Source: Aegilops tauschii subsp. strangulata
Lineage: Eukaryota; Streptophyta; Magnoliopsida; Poales; Poaceae
Direction of reading: 5' to 3'
Assembly (NCBI RefSeq): GCF_002575655.3
Contig: NC_053037.3
Coordinates: 446,059,793-446,123,792, forward strand
Length of the DNA: 64,000 bases
Each line of letters opens with the position of its first letter. Position 1 is the stretch's first letter. The translations under genes and the position numbers were made by a program. Positions 11,579 through 25,176 of the stretch are shown here, piece by piece. The notes below the pieces were generated by a model. The model saw only the letters and a list, made by a program, of their open reading frames with translations, searched no databases and had not been told where the DNA came from.

Positions 11579-13102
11579 TAATACGTCCATTTTGCATCAT
11601 GTTTTCCTACTGTTATTTATGATGTTTTTATGCATAATAATGCTTTTTTGAGTAATTCTAATGCCTTTTCTCTCATAATATGCAAGGTATACACAAAGAG
11701 GGAGAATTCCGGCAGCTGGAAATCTGGACCTGGAAAAGCTACGTTAGGCCACCTATTCTGCAGAGCTCCAAACAAGCTAAAACTTCTCAGAGATTTTTTA
11801 TGAAATATTTGAGGAATATTGGAGCCAATAAGTACCAGAGGGGGCCCACTAGGTGGGCACAACCCACCTGGGCGTGCCAGGGAGCCCAGTCCCGCCCTGG
11901 TGGGTTGTGCTCGCCCAGGCCCACCTCCGGTGCCCATCTTATGGTATATAAGTCATTTTGACATAGAAAAAATAAAGGGAGTACTTTCGGGATAGAGCGT
12001 CGCCGTCTCGAGGCGGAACTTGGGCAGGAGCACTTTTGCCCTCCTGCGGAGCGATTCCGCCGGGGGACCTTCCCTCCCGGAGGGGGAAATCATCGTCATC
12101 ATCATCATCACCAACAACTCTTCCATCTTGGGGAGGGCAATCTCCATCAACATCTTCAACAACATCATCTCCTCTCAAACCCTAGTTCATCTCTTGTGTT
12201 CAATCTTTGTACCAGAACTATAGATTGGTGCTTGTGGGTGACTAGTAGTGTTGATTACATATTGTAGTTGATTACTATATGGTTTATTTGGTGGAATATT
12301 ATATGTTCAGATCCAATATGCTATTTAATACCCCTCTGATCTTGAGCATGATTATCATTTGTGAGTAGTTACTTTGGTTCTTGAGGTCATGGGAGAAATC
12401 ATCTTGCAAGTAATCATGTGAACTTGATATGTGTTCGATATTTTGATAGTATGTATGTTGTGATCCCCTTAGTGGTGTTATGTGAACGCCGACTACATGA
12501 CACTTCACCATATTTGGGCCTAAGGGAATGCATTGTGGAGTAGTTATTAGATGATGGGTTGCGAGAGTGACAGAAGCTTAAACCCTGGTTTATGCGCTAT
12601 TTCGTAAGGGACCGATTGGATCCTAGAGTTTAATGCTATGGTTAGAATTTATTCTTAATACTTTCCTTGTAGTTGCGGATGCTTGCGAGGGGGTTAATCA
12701 TAAGTAGAAGGTTTGTTCAAGTAAGAACAACACCTAAGCACTGGTCCACCCACATATCAAATTATCAAAGTAGCGAACGCAAATCGGATCAACATGATGA
12801 AAGTGACTAGATGAAATTCCCGTGTACCCTCAAGAACGCTTTGCTTACTATAAGAGACCGTTTTGGCCTGTCCTTTGCCTCAAAAAGGATTGGGCTACCT
12901 TGCTGCACTTTTGTTACTACTATCATTACTTGATCGTTACCAATTATGTGGCTATCAAACTACTCTGTTACTTACAATTTCAGCACTTGCAGATATTACC
13001 TTGCTGAAAACCACTTGTCCTTTCCTTTTGCTCGCCGTTGGGTTTGACACTCTTACTTATTGAAAAGAGCTACAATTTATCCCCTATACTTGTGGGTAAT
13101 CA
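11579..13102 (+). mobile_element. Athila 3' LTR
   Basis: The start is TAATACGTCCATTTTGCATC, where the canonical TGATACG start appears to carry a G-to-A change. The end is CTTGTGGGTAATCA, giving 1524 bp. A TATA box (TATATAAG) lies at 11945-11952 and an (ATC)n run near 12091-12110. The 3' half aligns with the LTR fragment at 59548-60364, which is followed by a primer site, and this fixes the end. No TSD can be tested because the element's left end is lost. Confidence 0.8.
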
Positions 13103-13288
13103 GCCCCCCCTCGTCAAAGTGATGGACGACGACCTCATGGGCCCACAGAAAGCTTCACACGCGAGTATCCAGTGTCGTGTAGGACAACCATCGACTTCAT
13201 GTGGCCAAGCCATGTATGTATGAAAGGGCTGTGCAATGTTTTAAATAACGAATTCACGACTCTGATGTGGCGCCTGCCTAACTAAACG
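13103..13288. other. Short single-copy-looking spacer
   Basis: 186 bp lie between the Athila LTR and the LARD. They end in aaacg, the target site of the LARD, so they are the left flank of the gene-island sequence resuming at 28756. Nothing recognisable is seen. Confidence 0.5.
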
Positions 13289-15295
13289 TGTGACACCCGG
13301 ATATTTAAGCTACAGTGAACCTCTGCTAATGATGCCACGTCACCCCGATTACTATTGCTAATCTCGCGTAAGTTCGAAACCGGTTCGGATTCAAATTCAA
13401 AATCAAGCAAACAATAAAAGTTTTCAATTATGAAAACTAAAATGTTCTAGATGTGTCAAATAATTCATAAGTAATATTGATGAAGAAACCAAATTTTTAT
13501 GAAATAGTTAAATGCACTAAGATAAATAAAATAGTGGCTTAATCAATTAATTATTACCTTTTATAATTAGTAAAATGTTAGGCTATTTTATTTGGGTGCC
13601 ATAATTAAAGGTGGCAGTAGTATATTTAGCTATACTGGCCTAGGAGCTATTTTTGTATTTTTAAAAGTTAAAGGTATATTGAAACTATAGAGAAAAGAAA
13701 ATAAATAGAAAAGAAAAAGACAAACAGAAAACAATAGAAAGAGAAAAGGAACCCCCTGGCTCACCATGGGCCTCGGCCCATCCCACCCAACCAGCCCGTC
13801 AGCCCGCCCGCTCCCCACTGTCCTATGACCTAACCCCCATACCCCGAAAACCTAGCAACACCCCACTCCCCACACGTTTCTCTCGCCCCCCCCCCCGCTG
13901 GATCTGGATCGAGCCTCGATCCCCTCGCTCCACCAGCGCCGGCACACACCCACGCTCACGATGGGCAGCACCCCGCCACGCCCCGTGCGCCTCCTACCTC
14001 CCGCCGGCGATCTCGCCAACCTCCTCCGCCACACCCCGCACCGGCCGACCTTGCCGGAGACCAGTTGCCTCCTCACGGCTAGCCATCGCCTTGCGCCCTG
14101 GCCTCCTCCTTGCCCGTGCGCCTGACCGCGTCTGGGCCAGGCTCGCAGCCTTGGCGCTCGTCGTCGTCGCCCATTCCGGCCGCCTCATCACCGCACTGGA
14201 CCGAGTCGGGGGAGCCTCAACACCGTCGCCCTCGACCTTCTTCCTCGGATACATCTGCTGGTCGCCGCCCGCTCTGACCCCGTCGCCGGTGCCGCCTCAC
14301 CGGACCTCCCCGACCGCCTCCCCGCCGGACTACCTCAAGCCACGACGCCCCCTTCTCACCAGCGATCGTGAGAACCCCCACCCCCAGTTTCCCTCTACTC
14401 CCCTGTGCACGCTCACCGCCAGACTGCGTCCCCGCCGCTGCTCCGCACCATCCTAGCACCCTGGCGGCCTCCACCCGCGCCCACGCTGTCCCCGGCACTC
14501 CGCTGATCCGCCACGGCCGCGCTGCAGACCCCCCTGCTGCAGCGCCCGCCGATGTCTCCCGCGAGCGCGCGCCCCCGCTCGCCGCTTCGTAGATCGCCCG
14601 AGCGCCTTGTCGGGTGCGCCCCCGCAGGCCAGCGCCCGTTCGGGCTACACCCGCACCCGCTATGACAGTGGGGCCCCATGCCCTAGAACGTTTAAAAAAA
14701 GAGAAAAGGGAACATGAATATAATTAATTAGTGTATTCATATTAATTCTGTCTAATTAAACTAAACAAATTTAGTTAACCTAATCAAGTAATTAAACTAA
14801 TTAGTTTTGTTTAAATTAAATCTGTGTCAATGACATATGGGGCCCACGCGTCAGTTTGACCCAGTCAATAGACTGTTGACTGCTGACATCATGCTGATGT
14901 CATGCTGATGCTGTAAAACATAATTTTGATTTAAATTAAATCTGTTAAATTCTGAAAATGATTAAATCATTTTTTAAATTAATATAAAATAAACCGTAGC
15001 TCGGATGAAAATAGTTTGTACATGAAAGTTGCTTTGACCGACGAGACGAATCCGGATATGCAGCTCGTTCGTCCGCCACGCCTCCGTAGCATAGCGAACA
15101 CGCAACTTTCCCCCTCCGGTTCATCTGTCCGAAAACGTGAAACACCGGGGATACTTTCCTGGATGTTTCCCCCCTTCGCCGGTATCTCCTCCTACCGCGT
15201 TAGGGCACACCTAACACCGATGTTTGCTTGTCATGCATCATTATGCATCTGTTTGCTTTGTATTCATTATTTCTTCCCCCTCTTCTCTCCGGTAG

Positions 15296-15373
15296 ACTAC
15301 GAGACTGACGCCGCTGCTGGTGCCCCGACCGACTACGGTGTTGACGACCCATCCTTCTTGCCAGAGCAACCAG
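15296..15373 (+). other. Acidic exon-like segment A in LARD 5' LTR
   Basis: A pyrimidine-rich tract ending CTCTCCGGTAG precedes 78 nt that read (G)AC-TAC-GAG..., giving DYETD, then DYGVDDPSFLPEQPG. They are followed by GCAAGC, a possible GC-type donor. The segment is phase 1 at both ends. The same segment occurs at 27026-27103 and, with an in-frame 3-nt deletion and mostly silent or conservative changes, at 23757-23831. Confidence 0.45.
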
Positions 15374-16683
15374 GCAAGCCCCTCCCCCCTTGATCACCAG
15401 ATATCGCCTATTCTTCTCTACTACTTGCATTAGAGTAGTGTAGCATGTTACTGCTTTCGATTAATCCTATTCCACTGCATAGCCTGTCATTGTTGCTACA
15501 GTTGTTACCCTTACCTGCTATCCTACTGCTTAGTATAGGATGCTAGTGTTCCATCAGTGGCCCTACACTCTTGTCCGTCTGCCATGCTATACTACTGGGT
15601 CGTGATCACTTCGGGACGTGATCACGGGCATATGCTATATACTTTATACTGTTACATGACTTATGATACTGTTCGGAGATGGGGGCTGAAGGGGCAGGTG
15701 GCTCCATCCTGGTAGAGGTGGGCCTGGGTTCCCGACTGCCCCCAACTGTTACTTTGTGGCGGAGCGACAGGGCAGGTTGAGACCACCTAGGAGAGAGGTG
15801 GGCCTGGCCCTGGTCGGCGTTCGCAGATACTTCAATTAACACGCTTAACGAGATCTTGGTATTTGATCTGAGTCTGGCCACTGGCCTATACGCACTAACC
15901 AACTACGCGGGAACAGTTATGGGCACTCGACGTCGTGGTATCAGCCGAAGCCTTCGTGACATCAGCGACTGAGCGGCGCGCGCCGGATTGGAAGGTAAGC
16001 CTGCTCTTGTATTAAGGGGGCTAGTTCTGCTTCCGGCCGCCCTCGCAACGTGCAGGTGTGCAATGGGCGATGGGCCCAGACCCCTGCGCCATAGGATTTA
16101 GACCGGCGTGCTGACCTCTCTGTTGTGCCTAGGTAGGGCTGCGACGTGTTGATCTTCCAAGGCCGGGCATGACCCAGGAAAGTGTGTTCGGCCAAATGGG
16201 ATCGAGCGTGTTGGGTTATGTGGTGCACCCCTGCAGGGAAGTTTATCTATTCGAATAGCCGTGTCCCTCGGTAAAAGGACGACCCGGAGTTGTACCTTGA
16301 CCTTATGACAACTAGAACTGGATACTTAATAAAACACACCCTTCCAAGTGCCAGAGATAACCCGGTGATCGCTCTCTAACAGGGCGACGAGGAGGGGATC
16401 GCCGGGTAGGGTTATGCTATGCGATGCTACTTGGTGAACTTACCATCTACTCTCTTCTACATGCTGCAAGATGGAGGTGGCCTGAAGCGTAGTCTTCGAC
16501 AGGACTAGCTATTCCCCCCTTATTCCGGCATTCTGCAGTTCAGTCCACCGATATCGGCCCCTTTACACAGATACCCATGCATATGTAGTGTAGATCCTTG
16601 CTTGCGAGTACTTTGGATGAGTACTCACAGTTGCTTTTCTCCCTCTTTTCCCCCTTTCCATTCTACCTGGTTGTCGCAACCAG

Positions 16684-16784
16684 ATGCTGGAGCCCAGGAG
16701 CTTTGACGCCACCGTCGACGACTACTACTACTGCATCACGGGTGTCTACTACTACGTGCAGGCCGCGCTGATGACCAGGAGTAG
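16684..16784 (+). other. Exon-like segment B in LARD 5' LTR (frame broken)
   Basis: It follows a pyrimidine-rich tract and GTCGCAACCAG. Compared with the intact copy at 25076-25176 it has a +1 change after the GCCCAGGAG block and a -1 change near the end. It therefore reads out of frame in the middle although the final CAG-GAG-TAG is kept. The 3' LTR copy at 28339-28439 shares both shifts, so the break predates this insertion. Confidence 0.4.
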
Positions 16785-17084
16785 TTTAGGAGGATCCCAG
16801 GCAGGAGGCCTGCCCCTCTTTCGATCTGTATCCCAGTTTGTGCTAGCCATCTTATGGCATCTTGTTTAACTTATGTTTGTACTCAGATATTGTTGCTTCC
16901 GCTGACTCGTATCTGATCGAGCACTTGTATTCGAGCCCTCGAGGCCCCTGGCTTGTATTATGATGCTTGTATGACTTATTTATTTTTAGAGTTGTATTGT
17001 GATATCTTCCCGTGTGTCCCTGATCTTGATCGTACATGTTTGCGTGTATGATTAGTGTACGATTGAATCGGGGGCGTCACAAGT

Positions 17085-17097
17085 TGGTATCAGAGCC
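17085..17097 (+). other. LARD primer binding site (initiator Met tRNA)
   Basis: TGGTATCAGAGCC begins three bases after the LTR end. It is complementary to the 3' end of plant initiator methionine tRNA, the usual primer for many copia and chromovirus elements. Confidence 0.85.
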
Positions 17098-20000
17098 GAC
17101 TGCCTGTAGGAATCCCCTTTCCAACTCCTTGGCCGAAGTCAAGTCTAGTCATTAAAAAAACTTTTACTAACATGGCTGTGTGGCTTACGGGCCCACGTTG
17201 CCATTGGGTTGTATTAGGATCTTTTATTCCTCGACCTATACTCTGGGACTCTAACCTCTCTTCTATTCGGGTGAAATGATTTTACTAACTCTGACTCTAG
17301 GTTCTCGTAACTACTTCCTCCCGGAGAGCCCCTCACTCCAGATGATTGCTTGGTGCACCGAAGGATTTCGAAGATACTCTCCGATGTTCTCGAGACTTTC
17401 TTCTCGTTGCTTTTGCAATTCCCTACCACTGATCTATCCCTATGGATAAATACTTACACCCGTCATTCTTAATTTTATTCCAAGTTGATCTTGTTAATAC
17501 AAGATGCCCCGAATCGCTCTCCGTTGTTCCAAGAATCCTTTGAGCTTACTGCTATACAGTCCTTGCCTCATGAATACTCTTACGGATAATTCCTCGCGCT
17601 TATCGAGTATCCGCTCTTTCCCAGTTGTTCATGTGTTTCACAAAAGTTTTCGAAATACCATTCGATCTTCCAAAAATCATGAGCATCCTCTTGCTCTTGA
17701 AATTCTTGCTTGCTTGCATTATGGTTAATCCCATAAGTCTGGTAATCTTATTGGCATCCTTTGTCAAATATCATTTTGAGTCCATTGATTCAATATGTTG
17801 CGAATGCTCGCAATCCTCAATCATATCCTAGAATTCATCCTTCTGGCTCAGACGTCATTTTTAACATGAGCTGGATCTCGACCAATCAAATTGTCGTCGT
17901 TTGTACCCCTAAGCTTACTCAAGTTATCCATCCTTAATCAGAGCATTTGCTTCTGATCCTTTGATTTGGAAACTATAATTCCTTTACATGTGAGCTTTGA
18001 ATTAGTCAGTTGCTTCTATAATCCAATGCCTTCACATTGTTTCTTCCTCTGGTTGTGTGCCGATACTCACATCAGCTCCGCTATGGACCGTCGGATCCTT
18101 TGTTGGAATATCATCTGACAGTGTCTTTCGTATACAAAAACCTCGAGAAGTTCTTTCCTTGATACATAATGCCTTCAGTAAATTGTATCCTCTCGTTTTG
18201 TCACCCATGCTCTACTATCGAGCTTGAGTTATTTACCCCTGAAGTTTATGATATATGTTTCCACGATGCCCCGATGGGTTGAACCTAGGCCTTCCTTAAT
18301 ATGTGTGACCTCGAAAGTTTTCACGAGTCATACTCTTCTGGTATTTTGCTAGATAAAATTTCAACATTACAACTTCTTCGAAAATGAGAAGTGAATGAAA
18401 GGTTATGCATTAGAGAAGTGGGAGTCGACCTTGAACTTTGTGTTCATGCCCATGGACACGATGTAGATCCTATCATGGAAGCTTCTTGTAATAATAAATA
18501 TTTCCTTGATAAATATCATCTGGTATCTGTGAATTGATCCTTTGCAACCGTGGTTTCGACCATGATTGTTCTCCTTTGATTCTATTTCTTGGACCAGGTA
18601 AAGTACTTGCCTTCTGCAGATCAGTACGCCTTCCCAACCTCTATTTTGTTCTACCTTCGAGTATTACCCCATGGTATCTCGAGGATATCAACCCATTGCA
18701 CTTCACCTTATGAATTTCTGTTGAATTAGTACCTTTCCCCATCATTGTCACTCCATGGGTTCTGGGTTGTCGTCAACCGAGAACACCGATTTGTGAATCG
18801 AATCAACACTGAGATTCGGTACTCCCAGTACTTTGTTGTTGAGAAGTTTAATACTCCATCACGTCACTCCTAGCCTGATCGGCTACATCATTATCGTGCT
18901 AATTTTAACTGTGCTACCGGGTCCTTAATTCCGGAGCACAATTTTCGATGTTGAGCTAAGCTTATGTCGATTTCCTCGTCTTATCATTCCACCTTGAACG
19001 ACAAGCTTTGAATTCGAGTTTGTGTCCTACTCATGGTCTTAAGATCATTTTGCTTCATCATTCCTTTGACTTGATGTCATCGCCGACCGATTACATCTCC
19101 ATGAAACCTCTCAACAGAATTTGTCATGATCATCATCAACATTCTGAGTTCCTCCAGGATATCAATTGAATTCATGATGAGAAATACCATCCTTGCCCCT
19201 CAATGATTTGTGCTATCATCGGCAACATTCTTGCTTTCCCTTCAACACAAACTTGTTCATGTCTTGTGTTGTACCTTGAGATCCTCGCTATCCAACTTCT
19301 GTTATGTTTTACCTTGGAGTATTGCTGCTTTTATGTCAAGACTGTCATGGGAAATGCACCACCCTTAAGAATTCTTGATACAAGTGATACTTATTAACAT
19401 CACCATTCTTTTCTTGGTCCCCGTGTTGTTTCTAACCGGAATACCGACAAATGGTCTGTGATGTGTAAATTCTAAACTTCTAGCAACCCTATTGCTTTGA
19501 AGTTATTGGTCTATAGTTTCATTCTACGTCTATGGCTTATTGAATCATCATTCGAACATTGATCGTGCTACCTAGCCCATATTTTGGGTGCACATTTCAA
19601 CAAATGTTTAACTGTGTGTGTTTTCCTCGAGCATACATCATTAAGTCATTTGATCTAGCTAATGTTACCTCCTTGTTCACATAATTGTGGAAATCCATCT
19701 TTTGTTAATCTCGATGAATTGTCGCTGATTCCATCAGCCACCTCCTCATCCTCTCGTTGGTTTAATGATGAACTCTTGTTAACGGAAATCACTTCATAGT
19801 TCATTTCCCGAGAATCTTACAGTGTCATCTCGTCAATTTGTGTTGCAAATTTTCTTCTCAGGCATCCTGGGTCTGAGGAATCCTGTCACCAATCAGATCT
19901 GAATCTCAGTCAGATATGATGGTTGGAACATAATTCCAAGAGTTATAACGTTGGTCTTTATATGGCCCAGTAAGGTGATGTCATGCCTAGCACACCTAGC

Positions 20001-21258
20001 CGGAGGACCTATTGTTATAGTTTCCTTTTTGGCAAGGTTAGTCATTCTTCCGTGAGGAAATTGTAAGACTTATTCTATAAGTTGTTCCTGATGGATCCTT
20101 TTTTTTCCAAAGTCTGATCTTCACCTGTTGACCATGTCAGTGCTATCTCGAAGCATGTCTATGGTACTCCGATTTTCAACAGGAACATTTGAAGCTCGAT
20201 GCTAAATGTTTCCTGCTCAATTATCCAAACACCGTTGTATGGGTAATGTCATGAAAATTCTCTCTGCTACCTAAAGAGTTTTCTACATTATACCCTGCCA
20301 CGGATAGCATGCTCTGCTTGTCCTTGGGAAGGATATATCCCTGAAATATGTGTTTAAACACATTTTCCTTTCCATTGTCTGTTAATCTGGTAATCACCTT
20401 TCCTTTCCATTGGTTTGCTTAACCCTTCTTGTGATCTATATTATATAAGCAGTAGTAATCTTCTGCTTATTTAAAACACCTTGGTGTACAACCGTGTCAG
20501 TAAGACCCTGTTACTTTTGTTGATGACATTCCGGTAACCACCCATGGACGAGAACTTTGCCTATTGGTCTGCCTCGTTCAACGAGCAGGAAAATGGTTCT
20601 CTTCGTCCCTCGCCCTTGGTACCGATGTTGTTGCCGACATAACCGACGGACTTTCCTCTGACATGCCTTGCTTACATGATCGTGCAAGATGTCACCGACC
20701 TTCCTACTTTTAACCACATGGTGGGCCCATAACCCACAGTTCCACAGGATCGAAACCTGACTCTCCTGTACACCTTGTTGACAAAGTTATCCCTTACTCT
20801 TGGTTTTCTAGGTAATTCGCGAGCCACCTTCCGAGAGATCATAAATTTTGGTATCAGACACAACACTTATTCCCATTTCTTTGAACCCCTTTCACGCCCT
20901 GTTTCAGGCATCAATCGATTGACTGCCCACTTGAAACTTCCCATAATACCTACTCACTTTGCTCTCGATAATGTCTTAAGTTTCATTTCGAGGGTTACTT
21001 CTGCCACCTTCCCTGATGTTATCTACTAGATAAGCAAACATTGTAGCGGTCTGTTTTTTTCTGTAATACCCCCTTAGCCTTTCATAAGTACGATGGAGTT
21101 CCCGAAGAAAGAACGACAACTTCATCATGATGCATTAGAATAAAGAATTGAAGACATCAACGAAAGGGATTAACTTCTTCGAGAAGATCCATTAGAATAT
21201 CGTAACCAGAACTTTCCCCCTTACTCCCCTCTTAAATCTCAGGACGTGATTTCTTGTA
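17098..21258 (+). other. LARD noncoding interior
   Basis: About 4.2 kb without a recognisable gag, protease, RT, RNase H or integrase motif in any frame; the longest ORFs are under 90 codons and non-homologous. The plus strand is pyrimidine-rich with many CTT/TCC runs. The first 200 bp resemble the leader of the Tekay element in arrangement. Nothing else is seen. Confidence 0.75.
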
Positions 21259-21270
21259 GTGGAGGAGAAT
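21259..21270 (+). other. LARD polypurine tract
   Basis: GTGGAGGAGAAT directly precedes the 3' LTR start at 21271. The upstream CTCAGGACGTGATTTCTTGTA matches in layout the CTCGGGACGAGATCCTCTCATA upstream of the Tekay 3' LTR at 47273. Confidence 0.75.
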
Positions 21271-21766
21271 TGTGACTCCCGGATATTTAAGCTACATTGA
21301 ACCTCTGCTAATGATGCCACGTCACCCCGATTACTGTTGCTAATCTCGCCTTAGTTCGAAACTGGTTCGGATTCAAATTCAAAATCAAGCAAACAATAAA
21401 AGTTTTCAATTATTAAAACTAAAATGTTCTAGATGTGTCAAATAATTCATAAGTAATATTGATGAAGAAACCAAGTTTTTATGAAATAGTTAAATGCACT
21501 AAGATAAATAAAATAGTGGCTTAATCAATTAATTATTACCTTTTATAATTAGTAAAATGTTAGGCTATTTTATTTGGGTGCCATAATTAAAGGTGGCAGT
21601 AGTATATTTAGCTATACTGACCTAGGAGCTATGTTTGTATTTTTAAAAGTTAAACGTATATTGAAACTATAGAGAAAAGAAAATAAATAGAAAAGAAAAA
21701 TACAAACAGAAAACAATAGAAAGAGAAAAGGAACCCCCCCCGGCTCACCATGGGCCTCGGCCCATC
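21271..21766 (+). mobile_element. LARD 3' LTR, part 1
   Basis: It starts TGTGACTCCCGG and closely matches the first 490 bp of the 5' LTR. It is interrupted after CGGCCCATC by a nested solo LTR and continues at 25480. Confidence 0.9.
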
Positions 21767-23756
21767 TGTAACACCCTGAGGATCATGCTACAATAACTCT
21801 CTGTGATTAAGCTAATCATGTTGCTAAACAGGGCATGATCACATTTGGAATCACATTTCTTTTCAAACTCCTAATTCAAACTTCAATTAAAATTAAAGTG
21901 GAAAATAAAAGTTTTCAAAAATTTAAACAAAAATGTTCGGTGGGTGCCAAATAATACACTGGTAATTATGCTGGAGAAAACACATTTTTATAAAATACCT
22001 AAATACTTTTAAATGAAATAAAACAGAAAAGAAAATAAATAAATAAATAAAAAGAAAATACAACAGAAAACAGAACAGGCAAAAAAAAGGAGAAGGCCCT
22101 CCCCCCCCCACTGGACCCCTGGCCCGACTCGGCCGACCCCCGGCCCAGCCCACCTCTCCCACTCGCCCCCTTCCCTGTTCCCCCGACCGGGGTCGGAACA
22201 GGGGCAGTCCCCGCCGCACCCCCTCGCCGGCGACGGGGAGGATAAGGGCGCCAGCACCCCCCCGCCTCCTCAGGCCTCTCTCCCACTCACCCCCGCTCGC
22301 CTCTCGGCCCCTGCGCCTCTCTCTTCCCCCCCAGATCCGCGCTGCTCTCTCCTTCCCCACGCCCGACGCGGTCGCCGCCGTTCCCGTCGTTCACACGGCC
22401 ACCGTGCCCACCTCGCCGCCCCATGTTGTCTCCAAGGACCGCCGTCGTCCGCTGCTTCGTCTGGTGCAGCCCGTTGGAGATCGGAGCCCCTACAACGAGC
22501 ACACCGAGCTCGTCTTCAACTTCGGACGCCGGTGACCCCCTTCTTCCCCGGTGCCGACCTGCTGCTCCTAAGCCTCTCACCGGCCTCCGTATGCCGCGGT
22601 GAGCCTCTCCCCCCTCCTCCCCTGTCCTTTCTCTCTCGCGCGCCCCCTAGCTTCTTCCCCACGCGCGCCCGAACGCCGCGCCGCGGAGCTCGCCGCCGGC
22701 GGGTCTCCGGTGACCATTTGGTCATGGGCGTAGGCCCGTTAGCTCGACCGCATCGTGCCGCACCCGCCTAGCTAGTTAGTTCGGCCGCTCGCGCGCTCTA
22801 ACGCCGCACCCGCCCCAGCCCGAAGCACCTCGCCGCCGGCGAGCTCGTAGCGCTCGCCCCCGCCCGTTCCAGCCACTCCGGCCACCACCGTTGGACGCGC
22901 GGCGCCGAGCCGCGTCGAACGCGCCCAGCCACGACCCCGCAGACCCCCTGTGCGCGAAACCCGCGCCCCTCCCGAGCCGCGCCGCCGCGTTTGGCTCGTC
23001 GGAGTTGCTCCAGCGCCGGCCGCCGACGTGGCTGGCCTGGGGCCACCCCAGTGCCACTGCCAGTGGGCCCCGTGGGCCCCGTTGACTGGGTCAACCCAGT
23101 CAACGTGCTGACTGGGCAGGCCCAGCCACTGACATGCGGGCCCCGCCGCAAAATTAAAAAAAAAAAGAGAAAAGGAAAATGTTTTATAAATAAAAATAAT
23201 TAGATTAACTAATCACTCACTGACATATGGGGCCCACCCCTCTAATTAGACTGTTAGTTTAGTTTAAATTAATATTAGACTAAAAGAGGCTGACATGTGG
23301 GTCCCACTGGACCCACCTGTCTGGTTTGACTGGTCAACCGACCTGTTGACCTGCTGACGTCAGCATTGCCTCATGCTGACGTCATAATTCATTTTTGCTT
23401 AATTCAAATAATTCCAGAAATTCAAATAAACTTTGAAAATTCATATCTTTTAAACCGTAACTCGGATGAAAATGTTTTCTATATGAAAGTTGCTCAGAAC
23501 GACGAGACGAATCCGAATACGCAGTCCGTTCGTCCACCACACCTCCCTAACCTATCGAACTAGCAACTTTCCCCCTCCGGTCCGTCTCTCCGAAAACGCG
23601 AAACATCGGGAATACCTCCCGGATGTTCCCCCCCTTCACCGGTACCACCTACTGTCGCGTTAGGACACACCTAGCACCGCTCATTGTCATGTCACGCATC
23701 GTCATGCTTATGTTTGCATTGTATTTACTGTTTCTTCCCCCTCTTCTCTCTGGTAG

Positions 23757-23831
23757 ACTACGAGACCGACCCTGCTGCTGCCCAGTTCGACTACGGAGTC
23801 GACGACCCCTCCTACTTGCCAGACCAACCAG
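23757..23831 (+). other. Acidic exon-like segment A in nested LTR
   Basis: 75 nt follow the acceptor-like CTTCTCTCTGGTAG and read DYETDPAAAQF, then DYGVDDPSYLPDQPG, ending before GCAAGC. Relative to the LARD copies the length differs by exactly one codon. Several changes are silent (GGT/GGA, GTT/GTC, CCA/CCC) or conservative (F/Y, E/D). Confidence 0.5.
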
Positions 23832-25075
23832 GCAAGCCCCCCCCTTGATCACCAGATATCGCCTACTCTTCTCTATTCTGCTTGCATTAGAGTAGTGTAG
23901 CATGTTACTGCTTTCCGATATCCTATCCTGATGCATAGCCTATCCTTGCTACTACTGTTGTTACCTTTACCTGCAATCCTACATGCTTAGTATAGGATGC
24001 TAGATTTCCATCAGTGGCCCTACATTCTTGTCCGTCTGCTGTGCTATACTATCGGGCCGTGATCACCTGGGCGGTGATCACGGGTATATACTTATATACT
24101 TTATACATGACACATGTGATGACTAAAGTCGGGTCGGCTCGTAGGAGTACCCGCAAGTGGATCTTTGTGGCGGAGCGACAGGGCAGGTTGAGACCACCCA
24201 GGTGAGAGGTCGGCCTGGCCCTGGTCGGCGTTCGCGGTTACTTAACACGCTTAACGAGATCTTGGTATTTGATCTGAGTCTGGCCATTTGGTCTATACGC
24301 ACTAGCCATCTACGCGGGAGTAGTTATGGGTATCCCGGCATCGTGGTATCAGCCGAAGCCTTCTTGACGTCAGCGACTGAGTGGCGTGCGCCGGATTGGA
24401 CTGGAACGCCACTAGGCTAGGTCTGCTTCCGGCCGCGTACGCAACGTGCAGGTGTGCATAGGGCGATGGGCCCAGACCCCTGCGCGCATAGGTTTAGGCC
24501 GGCGTGCTGACCTCTCTGTTGAGCCTAGGTGGGGCTGCGACGTGTTGATCTTACGAGGCCGGGCATGACCCAGAAAAGTGTGTCTGGCCAAATGGGATCG
24601 AGCGTGTTGGGTTATGTGGTGCACCCCTGCAGGGAAGTTTATCTATTCGAATAGCCGTGTCCCTCGGTAAAGGACGACCCGGAGTTGTACCTTGACCTTA
24701 TGACAACTAGAACTGGATACTGAATAAAATACACCCTTCCAAGTGCCAGATACAACCCGGTGATCGCTCTCTAACAGGGCGACGAGGAGGGGATCGCCGG
24801 GTAGGATTATGCTATGCGATGCTACTTGGAGGACTTCAATCTACTCTCTTCTATATGCTGCAAGATGGAGATGGCCAGAAGCGTAGTCTTCGACAGGACT
24901 AGCTATCCCCCTTTTATTCTGGCATTCTGCAGTTCAGTCCACTGATATGCCCCTTTACACATATACCCATGCATATGTAGTGTAGCTCCTTGCTTGCGAG
25001 TACTTTGGATGAGTACTCACGGTTGCTTCTCTCCCTCTTTTCCCCCTTTCCTTTCTATCTGGTTGTCGCAACCAG

Positions 25076-25176
25076 ATAATGAAGCCCAGGAGCCAGACGC
25101 CACCGTCGACGACGACACCTACGACACTGGAGGTGCCTACTACTACATGCAGGCCGCTGACGACGACCAGGAGTAG
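25076..25176 (+). other. Acidic exon-like segment B in nested LTR (intact frame)
   Basis: 101 nt follow a long pyrimidine tract and GTCGCAACCAG. Joined in phase 1 to segment A it reads DNEAQEPDATVDDD, then TYDTGGAYYYMQAADDDQE and a TAG stop. The composition is strongly acidic. It ends about 300 bp before the LTR end. Confidence 0.5.

Larger units (their letters stand above)
4172..13102 (+). mobile_element. Athila-type Ty3/gypsy element, 5'-truncated
   Basis: It contains a broken pol gene, a small ORF 3' of integrase, a long noncoding 3' interior, a polypurine tract and a 3' LTR, in that order. The Athila clade is indicated by the D-M-G-A-S protease motif and by the integrase tail motifs KACHLPLELEPKAYW and RTQAYENAKLFKEK. 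In Triticeae this suits Sabrina/WHAM-like families, but the exact family is not established. The 5' LTR, leader and gag are missing. An Angela solo LTR (8020-9728) lies inside. Confidence 0.8.
13289..17081 (+). mobile_element. LARD 5' LTR
   Basis: It runs from TGTGACACCCGG to GGGGGCGTCACA. The first 470 bp are AT-rich, 13760-14680 is strongly GC-rich, and the rest is mixed and contains two acidic exon-like segments (15296-15373 and 16684-16784). The many GC-region ORFs are not conserved in frame and are not annotated. It carries about 75 bp, around 16283-16356, that are missing from the 3' LTR. Confidence 0.9.

Noticed and set aside
13852..14679. Many overlapping ORFs of 70-120 codons in the GC-rich part of the LARD 5' LTR (and in 22000-23150 and 25450-26300)
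   Set aside because: They are open in several frames at once because of GC-rich composition, are Pro/Arg/Ala-rich, and are not kept in frame between LTR copies.
15016..15393. A single continuous 125-codon ORF spanning the DETNPD-like block and segment A in the LARD LTR
   Set aside because: The nested LTR copy has a stop between these parts (TAG near 23561), and a strong acceptor-like site separates them. Only segment A is treated as exon-like.
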